DNA from: Verrucomicrobiota bacterium
GTDB taxonomy: Bacteria; Verrucomicrobiota; Verrucomicrobiia; Chthoniobacterales; UBA10450
Length of the DNA stretch: 57,636 nt
Direction: 5' to 3'
Assembly (NCBI GenBank): GCA_003219695.1
Contig: QHQA01000039.1
Span: forward strand, 1 to 57,636
Both the position numbers and the translations under genes were made by a program. Below the pieces are notes generated by a model. It did no database searches. It saw nothing but the letters and a program-made list of their open reading frames with translations, and was not told where the DNA came from. Below, one piece after another: positions 44,222-53,757 of the stretch (the first letter of the stretch is position 1; every line of letters starts with the position of its first letter).

Positions 44222-44469
44222 CTTGTCATTCCGAGCGAAGTCCAGGAATGGAGCGAGTGGGACGAGCGACATAGACGGTTGCGCCGCAAGGGTAGCGGCG
44301 AGAGAGTCGGGAGACGAACGAGTCAATCTCTAAGTACAATGTCACCTCTCTTTTGTCATTCCGAGCGGAGCAAAGCGAAGTCGAGAATGGAGCGGTCGGG
44401 GAAACCGCGACATGGACGGGCGGGCCGAGAGGCCGAGCGAGCGGCCGCGAGCGAGTCAAATCTCTAAAT
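44222..44469 (+). repeat. Two tandem copies of a long GTCATTCCGAGC element upstream of thrS
   Basis: Units at about 44223-44332 and 44353-44467 both run TTGTCATTCCGAGC... to ...GCGAGTCAA(A)TCTCTAA with GC-rich, partly palindromic middles. They make up the whole pcm-thrS gap and end 2-4 nt before the thrS ATG. Confidence 0.75.
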
Positions 44470-44471
44470 TT

Positions 44472-46547
44472 ATGTCTGAGGAACGAAAAACGCCCGAGCA
44501 GCGCGCGCAGATGACGGACTTGGAACGACTCCGTCACTCTGCGTCGCACGTCCTAGCGACGGCGATTCTGAAAATCTGGCCGGAAGCGCAGTTCGCCGCT
44601 GGGCCGCCGGTGGAAAATGGGTTTTATTACGATGTCGATCTTCCACACCGCATCTCGCCTGATGACTTCGAGAAGATCGAGACGGAAATGAAAAAGGAGA
44701 TCAAGGCAAACCATCCATTCGAGCGAATGGAAATTTCTCGTGATGAAGCGCTCGAACTTGGCAAGAAAGGGCGGCTCGCGGCCCTGAGCGAACGACCTGA
44801 GCCTAGCAAATACAAGCTCGACATCATCGAGAACATTCCGCCGGACGAAAAAATTTCGCTCTACCGTAACGGCGATTTCGTTGATCTCTGCGCGGGGCCG
44901 CACGTGAAGCGCACGGGAGAAATTGGCGCTTTCAAACTCACGAGCGTTGCTAGCGCGTACTACAAAGCTGACGAAAGAAATCCCCAGCTCCAGCGCGTTT
45001 ACGGCACCGCATTCAAAACCAAAAAGGAACTCGACGACTACTTCGCCATGCTCGAAGAAGCGAAGAAACGCGACCATCGCAAGCTTGGGCGCGAACTGGA
45101 GCTCTTCGTGTTCGACGATGATGTCGGTCCGGGGTTGCCGATGTTTCTCCCGCGCGGCGCTGCAATCGCCGAAGAACTGGAGAAACTTGCGAAAGAAACT
45201 GAGTTCGCCGCCGGTTATCAGCGCGTCCGCACGCCCCATATCGCGCGCGAGAGCCTATACAAAAAGAGCGGCCACTTGCCGTACTATGCTGAGTCGATGT
45301 TCCCATCGATGGCAGTCAGAAAACACGAGGAATATCGCGTTTTCTGGGAGCAATGGGAGAAACGACAGAACGAGGCATACGAACAAACGGTCAAGAGGTT
45401 CATGCCTAATTTAGATGAGCCTGGCATGCGTGAGCGCATCGGCAAGATGGATACGCGAGAACTGAACCAATTTATCGAGCAACGGATTTCGGCCATGGGC
45501 CAAGAAGCTGTCAATGCTTTCAACAGAATGGCTATCGACAGCTTCATCCCAAGTCTGATGATGACGCAGGTGTCTCCGATTGAAGATCGCTATTACCTGA
45601 AGGCGATGAACTGTCCGCATCATCACAAGTTGTTTGCGGCCATTCCGCGCAGTTATCGCGATCTGCCGTTGCGGCTGGCGGAATATGGGACGGATTATCG
45701 GTACGAGAAAAGTGGCGAACTGTTCGGACTCATGCGGGTGCGCTCGCTACAGATGAACGACGCGCACATTTATTGTACGCCAGAACAATTCGAAGCCGAA
45801 TTCAATGCGGTGAACGAAATGTATCTGAAATATTTCAAGCTCTTCGGGATTGAAAAATATCTGATGCGTTTCTCGACGCACGACCCATCGAAGCTCGGCC
45901 AGAAATTTGTCGATGAACCTGAGCTTTGGAAGCAGACGGAGGAGATGACGCGACGTGTATTGAAAGACTCAGGAATTGATTACGTGGAAGTGCCTAACGA
46001 GGCGGCGTTTTACGGGCCGAAGATCGACGTGCAGGTCTGGAGCGTTGTCGGCCGGGAGTTCACACTCGCCACCAACCAGGTCGATTTCGCGCAGCCGCGC
46101 CGGTTCAATCTAGTTTACAAAGATCGCGACAATCTCGAAAAGACGCCGATCTGCATTCATCGCGCGCCGCTCGGCACACACGAACGTTTTATTGGATTTT
46201 TGCTCGAGCATTACGCTGGCAATTTCCCCCTCTGGCTATCGCCTGAACAGGTGCGCATCCTCACCATCGGCGATGACCCAAAGTTGATGGATTACGCCCG
46301 ATCGATTCTGAACGAGCTGCGCGCCCATCAGGTCCGCGCGGAAATCGACGACAGCACCGACAAGATCAACGGTAAAATCCAGCGCGCCGAACAGATGAAA
46401 GTGCACACGATGCTTGTGATTGGAAAGCGCGACATGGAAGCAGACGTGGTGAGCGTGCGGGTTCACGGCAAAGGAAATCTCGGCGCGACGCCGCGCGGTG
46501 AAGCAATCGCGGCTGTATTGGAATCGATCCGCACAAGAGCAAAGTAA
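44472..46547 (+). CDS. thrS: Threonyl-tRNA synthetase without TGS domain, with an insertion
   Basis: 691 residues from MSEERKTPEQRAQM (44472); the in-frame Met at 44412 lies in repeat DNA. The editing domain has 'RLRHSASHVLATAI' and 'YRNGDFVDLCAGPHVKRTGE'. The class II core has Zn ligands in 'KAMNCPHHHKLF', 'NDAHIYC' and 'HRAPLGTHERF'. The anticodon domain follows from about 590. The N-terminal TGS domain is absent. A region of about 80 residues (about 281-366, from 'AVRKHEEYRVFWEQWEKRQN' to 'SPIEDRYYLKAM') is inserted between motif 1 and the first Zn ligand. Confidence 0.93.
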   Translation: MSEERKTPEQRAQMTDLERLRHSASHVLATAILKIWPEAQFAAGPPVENGFYYDVDLPHRISPDDFEKIETEMKKEIKANHPFERMEISRDEALELGKKGRLAALSERPEPSKYKLDIIENIPPDEKISLYRNGDFVDLCAGPHVKRTGEIGAFKLTSVASAYYKADERNPQLQRVYGTAFKTKKELDDYFAMLEEAKKRDHRKLGRELELFVFDDDVGPGLPMFLPRGAAIAEELEKLAKETEFAAGYQRVRTPHIARESLYKKSGHLPYYAESMFPSMAVRKHEEYRVFWEQWEKRQNEAYEQTVKRFMPNLDEPGMRERIGKMDTRELNQFIEQRISAMGQEAVNAFNRMAIDSFIPSLMMTQVSPIEDRYYLKAMNCPHHHKLFAAIPRSYRDLPLRLAEYGTDYRYEKSGELFGLMRVRSLQMNDAHIYCTPEQFEAEFNAVNEMYLKYFKLFGIEKYLMRFSTHDPSKLGQKFVDEPELWKQTEEMTRRVLKDSGIDYVEVPNEAAFYGPKIDVQVWSVVGREFTLATNQVDFAQPRRFNLVYKDRDNLEKTPICIHRAPLGTHERFIGFLLEHYAGNFPLWLSPEQVRILTIGDDPKLMDYARSILNELRAHQVRAEIDDSTDKINGKIQRAEQMKVHTMLVIGKRDMEADVVSVRVHGKGNLGATPRGEAIAAVLESIRTRAK

Positions 46548-46583
46548 TTTCCAGGACGACGGCAACAAGAGCGCCGACTCGGG

Positions 46584-47150
46584 CTATTTACTCCCGGGTT
46601 TGACAGCCGGGATTTCCGCCAGATCGGGTGGGAGATTGTCTGCGGGAAACGTCTCGACTGCCATTTCGATCAGGCTCACAAACGGGCAGCCGAAGTCCGG
46701 TTTTGTTTCGCCGCTGCGATCGACAATCACACCGACCGCGGAGACGATCCCTTTGTGACTGCGGACTATATCGATTGTTTCCTGCACGCGCCCGCCGCGC
46801 GTGACGACGTCTTCGACCACAATGAATTTTTCACTCGGCGAAATTTGAAAACCGCGGCGCAGAACAAGTTTGCCATCCTCTTTCTCGGCAAAGATATGAC
46901 GCTTGCCTAACGAGCGGCCGACTTCCTGGCCGACAATGATTCCGCCAAGAGCGGGGGAGATGACTGCATCGCAATCAAACTTGCGCAGTTTATCGGCGAG
47001 TTGTCCGCACACCCGCGCAGCGATGTCCGTATGCTGCAACAGGATCGCACATTGGAAATACTGGCGGCTATGCAAGCCGGAGCGCAAAATGAAATGGCCA
47101 TCGAGCAGCGCGTTAGTTTTCCGGAACAGGGCGAGGAGATCTTCGCTCAT
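46584..47150 (-). CDS. pyrE: Orotate phosphoribosyltransferase
   Basis: About 188 residues from MSEDLLALFRKTNALLDGHF (47150). The PRPP-binding motif is 'FIVVEDVVTRGGRVQETIDI', and family marks are 'RSGLHSRQYFQCA' and 'ALGGIIVGQEVGRSLGKRHI'. It makes OMP in pyrimidine synthesis. The ATG directly abuts a 149-nt palindromic element with no visible Shine-Dalgarno sequence. The frame is open back to 47303 through the element, so a repeat-encoded N-terminal extension cannot be excluded. Confidence 0.9.
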   Translation of the reverse strand: MSEDLLALFRKTNALLDGHFILRSGLHSRQYFQCAILLQHTDIAARVCGQLADKLRKFDCDAVISPALGGIIVGQEVGRSLGKRHIFAEKEDGKLVLRRGFQISPSEKFIVVEDVVTRGGRVQETIDIVRSHKGIVSAVGVIVDRSGETKPDFGCPFVSLIEMAVETFPADNLPPDLAEIPAVKPGSK

Positions 47151-47299
47151 CTGGGGAGCGCACGCGCCTTGCGCGTACGTTTCGGCGGCCCCGCCGAAAC
47201 GCCTCGAGGAGGGCCACACGATGGATTCCCCTCTACCCCCAAAAAGTCCGCGATGGCGAGGGCGCCATCGCCAGCACGCGAGGCGCGTGCGCTCCCCAG
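47151..47299. repeat. 149-nt palindromic element in the pyrE leader
   Basis: Outer 19-bp perfect arms CTGGGGAGCGCACGCGCCT / AGGCGCGTGCGCTCCCCAG, with inner GTTTCGGCGG-CCC-CGCCGAAAC and GATGGCG...CGCCATC hairpins. It begins at the base next to the pyrE start codon. Confidence 0.85.
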
Positions 47300-47341
47300 A
47301 CACGGCTGCCCATGAAATTTCCTCGTCATGCCAATTCCAAC

Positions 47342-47755
47342 TTACCCAGAGGTGTCGTATGCCGTTTGCTCGCCTTCTTCTGCTGCGGCGATCGCTTCGA
47401 TTTCCACCCCGGCTCCTTTAGGCAGAGCGGAAACCTGGACGGTGGAACGTGCAGGCGGCCGCTGCTTGAAATACGAGCTATAAACTTCGTTGACGGTCTG
47501 GAAATCGCGTAGATCGGTGAGAAAAATGGTGGTCTTAACGACATTGTCGAAAGTGAGCCCTTCGGCTCTCAAAACGGCTGCAATGTTGTCGAGCGCTCGC
47601 CGGGTCTGCGCCGCGATGTCGCCGGAAACAATTTCGCCTGACTTCGGGTCGAGCGGAATCTGGCCGCTGCAAAAGAGCAAATTTCTGCTGCGAACCGCTT
47701 GCGAGTAGGGGCCGATCGCCCCCGGCGCTTCATCCGTCGAAATAATCTTCTTCAT
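47342..47755 (-). CDS. RidA-family enamine/imine deaminase
   Basis: 137 residues from MKKIISTDEAPGAIGPYSQA (47755; 47791 is a longer alternative). RidA signatures are 'LLFCSGQIPLDPKSGEIV', 'TIFLTDLRDFQTVNEVYSSY' and the substrate-binding Arg in 'RPPARSTVQVSALPKGAGVE'. It hydrolyses reactive 2-aminoacrylate-type enamines formed by PLP enzymes. It follows the TPR gene (49228-47813) on the same strand. Confidence 0.92.
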   Translation of the reverse strand: MKKIISTDEAPGAIGPYSQAVRSRNLLFCSGQIPLDPKSGEIVSGDIAAQTRRALDNIAAVLRAEGLTFDNVVKTTIFLTDLRDFQTVNEVYSSYFKQRPPARSTVQVSALPKGAGVEIEAIAAAEEGEQTAYDTSG

Positions 47756-47812
47756 GTTGGCCGATTGTAACTGCAAATTTAACCGGCACAATGAATGGCA
47801 GACTCTAATTAG

Positions 47813-49228
47813 TCAGGCATGCGGGACATTCTGTTCGTAGGAACTTTCTACTCGTTGCGCCACATCCCTGTAGCCGTAATCAACTTCGTAAATCTGCTTC
47901 ATACATGCGAGCGATTTCTCCGGTTCGCTCAGCCGCTCGTAAACCAATCCCAGATTGTACATGATTTCTCTTTTCATCGTGTCCATTGTTGGAATTTCTT
48001 TAGATGCTTCCTCTAGTTGCTTCGTGGCGAGATCAAGCATCCCAAGTTCGGCATAACAGCAACCGAGCAGATTCATCGCTTTCAGGCGCGCATGCGGATT
48101 TTGCCGGGCGCGCTGCAACTCCGGCACCGCCTCGCGAAACTGTCCGGCATTGAGCAGGTGCTCCCCTAGTTCAAATCGAAGCTGGAGATCCGTCGGATTC
48201 CTTGCGACGCGCTCCCGCGCATCGGCGACGAGGATTTCTGCACGCCTGGCTTTGGCGGCCTTTAGTTCGTCGGACTTCGTCGCGTACAAACTGTCTGTCG
48301 CATCGCGTGTCGAGAGAAATTCCTCGTGCGCGGCAATCTCCCGTTCGAGGCATTTGATTTTCAAATCGGAAATCTTTCGCAGCAATCCGGTGTCCGCGCC
48401 TTTGGTCAGATCGGCAGCACGCTGGTACCAAGTGATCGCTGTCGGGAAATCCTCTTTTTGCTCGTTCAACGCGCCCAGGCGCCGCGCCAAATCAACATTT
48501 ACCGGCTCCGCCTGGTGACGCGCGTACGTTTCGGCAATCTGCTGATCCAGCGCTTCGCCGGTCAAGCGCACCCGGCTTTGTTGCTCCAGTGAAATCGCTT
48601 CCTCTTTGTCCTTGATCAGGTCGCGATAACTTTCGGCCTGCGTCCATCCGCCTCTCTTCATGGATGCGCGTGCCGAAGCGTCTTTGCACAGGCGCAGCGC
48701 TTCGGCATCAAGCGGATCGATCTCCGTGATTTGATTATACACCTCCACTTCCTGGTCGCTGTCTCCGAGTTGATGATACAAGCGCCCCAGCTCGTGCAGC
48801 AGCTTGACGTCGCGAGGATTTCCTTCGAGTAACGTCCGGAGCGCGAAAACCCCGATCTCCGGCCAGCCGGCTGCAAGCGCAGCTTCTTTCAAAACCAAAT
48901 TCGCCTGGCGATTGTACGGCTCCTCTTCCAGAACCTTCTCCAGCATTTCAATGGCGCGTTTCGGGTCCTTTTTGATTTCGCGCTGCGCCTTCATGACCGC
49001 GATCGGCGCAGTAGAAATGTTGAAAAAACTTTTCTTTGTCGATTTGCTTCTCGTCACCTCGGCCCGCCGCAACAGTTGGCGCCCCGTCAGAAACTCCGGC
49101 TCCTGCTTGAGAATGTCCTGCAAGAGCGAAATCGCATAACCGAAATTGCGCAGCTCAATCGCGGCTACTGCCTTCAGCCATAAAGCGCGCAGCGATTCAC
49201 TCAACTCTTTTTCGGTTTTGGCTGCCAT
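47813..49228 (-). CDS. Tetratricopeptide-repeat protein
   Basis: About 471 residues from MAAKTEKELSESLRALWLKA. Several TPR-like helix pairs can be seen, for example 'NPRDVKLLHELGRLYHQLGD' then 'SDQEVEVYNQITEIDPLDAE', and 'ATKQLEEASKEIPTMDTMKR'. No signal peptide or enzyme domain is seen, so a cytoplasmic scaffold role is likely. The coiled 'LREIAAHEEFLSTRD'-like centre may oligomerise. Confidence 0.8.
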   Translation of the reverse strand: MAAKTEKELSESLRALWLKAVAAIELRNFGYAISLLQDILKQEPEFLTGRQLLRRAEVTRSKSTKKSFFNISTAPIAVMKAQREIKKDPKRAIEMLEKVLEEEPYNRQANLVLKEAALAAGWPEIGVFALRTLLEGNPRDVKLLHELGRLYHQLGDSDQEVEVYNQITEIDPLDAEALRLCKDASARASMKRGGWTQAESYRDLIKDKEEAISLEQQSRVRLTGEALDQQIAETYARHQAEPVNVDLARRLGALNEQKEDFPTAITWYQRAADLTKGADTGLLRKISDLKIKCLEREIAAHEEFLSTRDATDSLYATKSDELKAAKARRAEILVADARERVARNPTDLQLRFELGEHLLNAGQFREAVPELQRARQNPHARLKAMNLLGCCYAELGMLDLATKQLEEASKEIPTMDTMKREIMYNLGLVYERLSEPEKSLACMKQIYEVDYGYRDVAQRVESSYEQNVPHA

Positions 49229-49306
49229 CACTCGTAGCTTATCACAATTCACAACGCGTGCCTGAGCGCGGGAACCGATGGCGCATACTTCTCAAATGGA
49301 TAAGTT

Positions 49307-50382
49307 TTGTTGATGCGCCGGTTCGATTTCAGTATGAACCGCGACGCGACGCCTTTTGAATTGAACGGCGGCGGTCGCTTTGTCCTCTCGCGCAAGGATT
49401 TTGTTCCGGCGTACCTGAAAGCGTTCGAGGAAGGCGTTCTCCACCAGCGCGCCGAGGAGGCGATCGAGTCGCTGCGCTCGTGCAAAGTTTGTCCGCGCGA
49501 CTGCGAGATCGATCGGTTCAACAACAAGATCGGCGTGTGCAAGAGCGGCAGACTGGCGCGCGTCGCGAGCGCGTTCCCGCATTTTGGCGAGGAGGATTGT
49601 CTGCGCGGCTGGAACGGCTCGGGCACGATCTTTTTCGGCTGGTGCAATCTGCGCTGCGTGTTTTGCCAGAATTTTGAGACGAGTCAGTTCGGCGAAGGCG
49701 CAGAAGTGACCGCGGCGGAGTTAGCGGAAATCATGCTCGATCTGCAAAGGATCGGCTGCCACAACATCAACTTTGTCACGCCCGAGCACGTCGTTCCGCA
49801 AATTCTTGAAGCGCTGGTAAGCGCCGTCGAGCACGGTCTGCGTCTGCCGCTCGTCTATAACACCTCGGCCTACGACAGCCTCGAAAGCATCCAGTGGATG
49901 GAGGGAATCGTAGACGTTTACATGCCGGACTTCAAACTCTGGGATGCCGAGTATTGCCGAAAATATCTTGTGGCCAGCGATTACGCGGATGCCGCGCGTA
50001 CTGTGATCGCCGCCATGCACGCGCAAGTGGGCGAACTAAAAGTGGACGAGAACGGCTTGGCGTTGCGCGGCGTAATCGTTAGGCATCTCGTTATGCCCAA
50101 TCTTCTCGATGACACGCGCGAAATCATGCAGTGGATCGCTGCGAACTTATCGCGCGATACCTACGTCAACGTCATGGACCAATATTATCCCGCGCACAAG
50201 CGGAGACCGAACCGCGCTTCGCAGAGATCAATCGCGGCATTTCCGCCGACGAATTCTGCGGTGCACTCGAACTCGCGCGCGCCGCCGGTCTCTGGCGATT
50301 CGACACCCGCTGGCGCCGCGTCATTCCCCACGGCACGCCGGTCTGGCTGCCGCGCATCCAAAGGCTGGCGAATACGGCCTAA
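49307..50382 (+). CDS. Radical SAM protein, PflA/PflX-like, frameshifted near the end
   Basis: The N-terminal Cys-rich part 'RSCKVCPRDCEIDRFNNKIG' precedes the radical SAM cluster C-x3-C-x2-C in 'GWCNLRCVFCQNFE'. 'INFVTPEHVVPQILEALV' and 'DVYMPDFKLWDAEYCRKYL' are typical of the pyruvate formate-lyase-activase-like group (COG1313). After 'MDQYYPAHK' the frame breaks at about 50200. One added base lets it continue as 'ETEPRFAEINRGISADEFCG' and end '...PRIQRLANTA' at 50382. Its target protein is unknown. The stop overlaps the mutS stop by 4 nt. Confidence 0.82.
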
Positions 50383-52919
50383 AGCAAATCCAGCTGTGGC
50401 TTATGCGATTCCGGCATCGGCTTTCCAGTTTTCTTGGCTCGCGGCTTTCGCTCTGCTGTTGCGCGGCTTGAATCCTCCAAATGCACGAGAATTTCCTTTC
50501 CGCGGTCGAGAATTTCTTTTGGCAGACCGGCCAGGCGCGCAACTTGGATCCCGTAACTTTTGTCGGCACCGCCGGGAACGATTTTGCGCAGGAAAATGAT
50601 CTGCTCGTTCCATTCGCGTACGGCCACGTTCAAATTGCAAACGCCTTCGCGGTCCTCGGCCAGCTTGGTCAGCTCGTGATAATGCGTGGCGAAGAGCGTG
50701 CGCGCTTTGATTTTGTCGTGGAGAAATTCGGCTACGCTCCAGGCGATGGATAGCCCATCGAAGGTCGATGTGCCGCGGCCGATCTCGTCCAGGATAACCA
50801 GGCTGTGCTCGGTGGCGTTGTTGATGATGTTGGCTGTCTCGTTCATCTCCACCATGAACGTGGATTGGCCGCGCGCTAGATCGTCGCTGGCGCCAACGCG
50901 CGTGAAAATGCGATCGACCAGGCCGATCTCCGCGTTCTCAGCGGGAACGAAACTGCCGATCTGCGCCATCAGAGTGATGAGCGCGACCTGGCGGATGTAA
51001 GTGGATTTGCCAGCCATGTTCGGTCCGGTCACGATGGCCATTCGCAGATTTTCGCCGCGCAGCTCGGTATCGTTAGGCACGAATTTTTCTTCCACCAAAT
51101 TTTGATCCAGCACTGGATGCCGGCCATCCTTGATTACGAGGCGGAGGGAGCGGTTTAACGTTGGCCGGCAATAACGAAACAGCCGCGCCGTCTCGGCCAG
51201 CGCGCAGATGACATCGAGAACCGCGATCGCTTCCGCAGTTTGCTGAATTGGCCCAAGCTCGCGCAGAGTTTCCTCCCGCAATTTTTGAAAGAGTTGGTAT
51301 TCGAGGTTTCGCGCGCGCTCGTCTGCCCCGAGAATTTTTGCCTCCATTTCCTTGAGCTCGGGCGTAATGAAGCGTTCGCCGCCCACAGTGGTTTGCTTGC
51401 GCGTGTAACGCGCGGGCACGTTGGCCAGGTTTGATTTGGTCACTTCGATGAAATAACCGAACACCGAATTGTAACGGACCTTGAGCGACTTGATCCCGGT
51501 CGCCGCAATCTCGCGCTCCTGCAATTGGCTGATCCAATTTTTCCCATCACGCGACGCTTGCCGCAAGGCGTCAAGGTCGGCATCATACTCGTCGCGGAAG
51601 ATTCCGCCTTCCTTCAGCGCCGGCGGCGGATCGTCGACCACTGCGCGCGTGAGCTTTTCCGCCAGTGCCGGCATTTCGTGGATTTCGTTTTGCAGGCGTT
51701 GTGGTAGGGCGGGCTCGCCGAGCCCGCCGCCTTCTGCAGCCGTCGGCGCGCCCGGCGGTCGCGCCCTACCAAATTGAATCCGCTCGACGAGCTTTTGAAG
51801 TTCGCCTTTCAAATTCGGGATTTGCTGAAGCGAAGTTTTGAGCGCGACAAGGTCGCGCGCGTTGCCGGAAGCCTGGCTTAACCGGCCAGCGGCGCGTTCG
51901 ATGTCGCGGATCGATTTTAGCTCAGCGCGAATCGATGCCAACAGATCGGGTTCCTGCAAAAGATCGGCGATCATTTGCTGACGCTGTTCCAATTCAGTGA
52001 GATCACGCAGTGGTTGCAAAATCCAGGAGCGGAGTTTGCGCGCGCCCATCGGAGTTTCTGTGCGATCTAGGACAGCAAGCAGGCTCGTGTCGTGCGCGCT
52101 TCGGGACTGGACCAGTTCGAGGTTGATCTGTGTGGCAGCGTCGAGCAGCAGGTAATCGGTGGGCGCATCGCAGCGGAGCGAGCTGAGATGATCGATCGTG
52201 CGCCGCAACTGATGTTTCAAGTAATGAATGATCGCTCCGGCGGCCGCGACCGCCGCGGGCATCTGCGCGCAGCCGAATCCATCGAGCGATTTGGTCTTGA
52301 AATGCTCGCACAGCGTGAAGATCGCTTGCTCCCGCAGAAACGCGTAGCTGTCGTAACCGATGGCGCGATCGAGCTTGCCTAGTTGATCCTTTTGTTCATC
52401 GCTCACCAGCAGTTCGGAAGGCGCGACCCGCGTAAGTTCGTCGAGGAGCGATTGGCGATCTTGCAATTGGGTGAGTCGAAATTCCCCAGTAGTGAGATCG
52501 GTGTAAGCGAACCCGAAAACGCCGTTGTCGATGTAAACTGCGCCGAGATAATTTGCGCGCCGCGCATCGAGCCAGTGAAGCTCGCTGATCGTTCCGGCAC
52601 TGATGATCTGCGTGATTTCGCGATCAACAATTTTGCGGCCTCGCTGCGGTTCGCTCATCTGATCGCAAATGGCCACGCGCCGCCCGGCCTTGATCAACCG
52701 GCGGATATAACTTTGTGCCGCGTGATATGGCACGCCGCACATCGGCACGCCATTGCGTTTGGTCAGCGCGACATTGAGCAGGGTGGACGCCTCCCTGGCG
52801 TCATCGAAAAACATCTCGTAAAAATCGCCCAGCCGGAACAGCAGAAGCGTGTCGGCTGGGACGCTTTTCCGCAAGCGTTGATACTGCTGCATCATCGGGC
52901 TAAGCGCGTCCTGCATCAT
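50379..52919 (-). CDS. mutS: DNA mismatch repair protein MutS
   Basis: 846 residues: mismatch-binding F-x-E in 'LLFRLGDFYEMFFDDA', connector and lever domains, clamp, ATPase with Walker A 'VTGPNMAGKSTYIRQ' (about residue 633), 'DEIGRGTSTFDGLSIAWSVA' and 'FATHYHELTKL'. It recognises mispairs with MutL. Residues about 383-406 are encoded by a 70-nt repeat inserted in the lever region. Met9 is an alternative start. Confidence 0.96.
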   Translation of the reverse strand: MMQDALSPMMQQYQRLRKSVPADTLLLFRLGDFYEMFFDDAREASTLLNVALTKRNGVPMCGVPYHAAQSYIRRLIKAGRRVAICDQMSEPQRGRKIVDREITQIISAGTISELHWLDARRANYLGAVYIDNGVFGFAYTDLTTGEFRLTQLQDRQSLLDELTRVAPSELLVSDEQKDQLGKLDRAIGYDSYAFLREQAIFTLCEHFKTKSLDGFGCAQMPAAVAAAGAIIHYLKHQLRRTIDHLSSLRCDAPTDYLLLDAATQINLELVQSRSAHDTSLLAVLDRTETPMGARKLRSWILQPLRDLTELEQRQQMIADLLQEPDLLASIRAELKSIRDIERAAGRLSQASGNARDLVALKTSLQQIPNLKGELQKLVERIQFGRARPPGAPTAAEGGGLGEPALPQRLQNEIHEMPALAEKLTRAVVDDPPPALKEGGIFRDEYDADLDALRQASRDGKNWISQLQEREIAATGIKSLKVRYNSVFGYFIEVTKSNLANVPARYTRKQTTVGGERFITPELKEMEAKILGADERARNLEYQLFQKLREETLRELGPIQQTAEAIAVLDVICALAETARLFRYCRPTLNRSLRLVIKDGRHPVLDQNLVEEKFVPNDTELRGENLRMAIVTGPNMAGKSTYIRQVALITLMAQIGSFVPAENAEIGLVDRIFTRVGASDDLARGQSTFMVEMNETANIINNATEHSLVILDEIGRGTSTFDGLSIAWSVAEFLHDKIKARTLFATHYHELTKLAEDREGVCNLNVAVREWNEQIIFLRKIVPGGADKSYGIQVARLAGLPKEILDRGKEILVHLEDSSRATAERKPRAKKTGKPMPESHKPQLDLL
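51702..51771 (-). repeat. Paired palindromic repeat inside mutS
   Basis: TGGTAGGGCG...CGCGCCCTACCA outer arms and a GGCGGGCTCG-C-CGAGCCCGCC hairpin. On the minus strand it is read as G-R-A-R-P-P-G-A-P-T-A-A-E-G-G-G-L-G-E-P. Confidence 0.8.
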
Positions 52920-52954
52920 CTTCAGAATTAAATCACCACGCGCGAATTGCGAGT

Positions 52955-53674
52955 TTGGAATGTGGATTCGACAAAATTCCTTGCTTGTATGCGGAGGTTC
53001 CCCTGCAATCGGGCGCGACTTTCATGATTTGCTTCGCTCGCTTGTCCGGCAGACGCTCGTTCATCTTCGGGTTTATTTTTCCTGCAACGCTTCTGGCAGC
53101 GGCGCTTGTCCAAAAAAACCCGCCCGTGCGCCCTGCGGACGCAGACTCGCCGGTGTTGATATGGGATATTGATCTGAAACTGGCCAACACGCTGCCTCGA
53201 ACTTTCCGCACGACTGACGATCCGTTGAAGGCGACGACGGGCGAAAGACCAGCAACAACTGGGTTGAGCGATCTGCGCACCTCGGGCAGTGGCGAGTTTA
53301 CTGCTGAAGGTCTGGAGCTTTTGCTGGCGCGAACTTAGGGCCCGGTGACGGTCTTCGATTTGCGGCAGGAAACGCACATATTCGTCAACGGCCTCCCTGT
53401 TAGCTGGTATGCGTCACGCGACTGGGCGAATGTGGGTCGCAGTCAGCCAGAGATTAAAGCAGGTGAAGCTGTACGTCTGCAATCGCTGAAACCCGAGAGC
53501 GAAATCACTGTTTACCCGGGCGAAGCCATAAAAAAATCAGACGTTGGTTCCGCGACGCCGGAACATGTGACCGTCAATTGGGCACTTGCAGAGCGCGACG
53601 ACGCGCAACTGCTTCCATCAACCGCTCCCATTCGTCCAAACTGCCGCGAAAGCCCAGTTCGCAAGCGGTGTTGA
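52955..53674 (+). pseudogene. Remnant of a secreted PTP-like phytase
   Basis: Reads 'LPRTFRTTDDPLKATTG', 'GLSDLRTSGSGEFTAEGLEL', an in-frame TAG (53336-53338), then 'GPVTVFDLRQETHIFVNGLP', 'VSWYASRDWANVG'. This is the N-terminal part of the PTP-like inositol-polyphosphatase family. The catalytic H-C-x5-R loop that should follow is missing, as the frame ends at 53674 after unrelated sequence. With one internal stop and loss of the active site, it is dead. Confidence 0.72.
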
Positions 53675-53757
53675 AACTCAGCCGTGCGTTCGCCTCACGG
53701 CGCTTTCCGCCTTTTGTGTCGTGAGCGTTCCGATAATGACGCCGTGAAACGAAACGA
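53574..53757 (-). pseudogene. Minus-strand C-terminal gene fragment
   Basis: An open stretch without a start reads 'HDTKGGKRREANARLSFNTA', 'CELGFRGSLDEWERLMEAVA' and ends RRRALQVPN. It looks like the conserved end of a protein, but I cannot name the family. It overlaps the tail of the phytase remnant. Confidence 0.4.
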
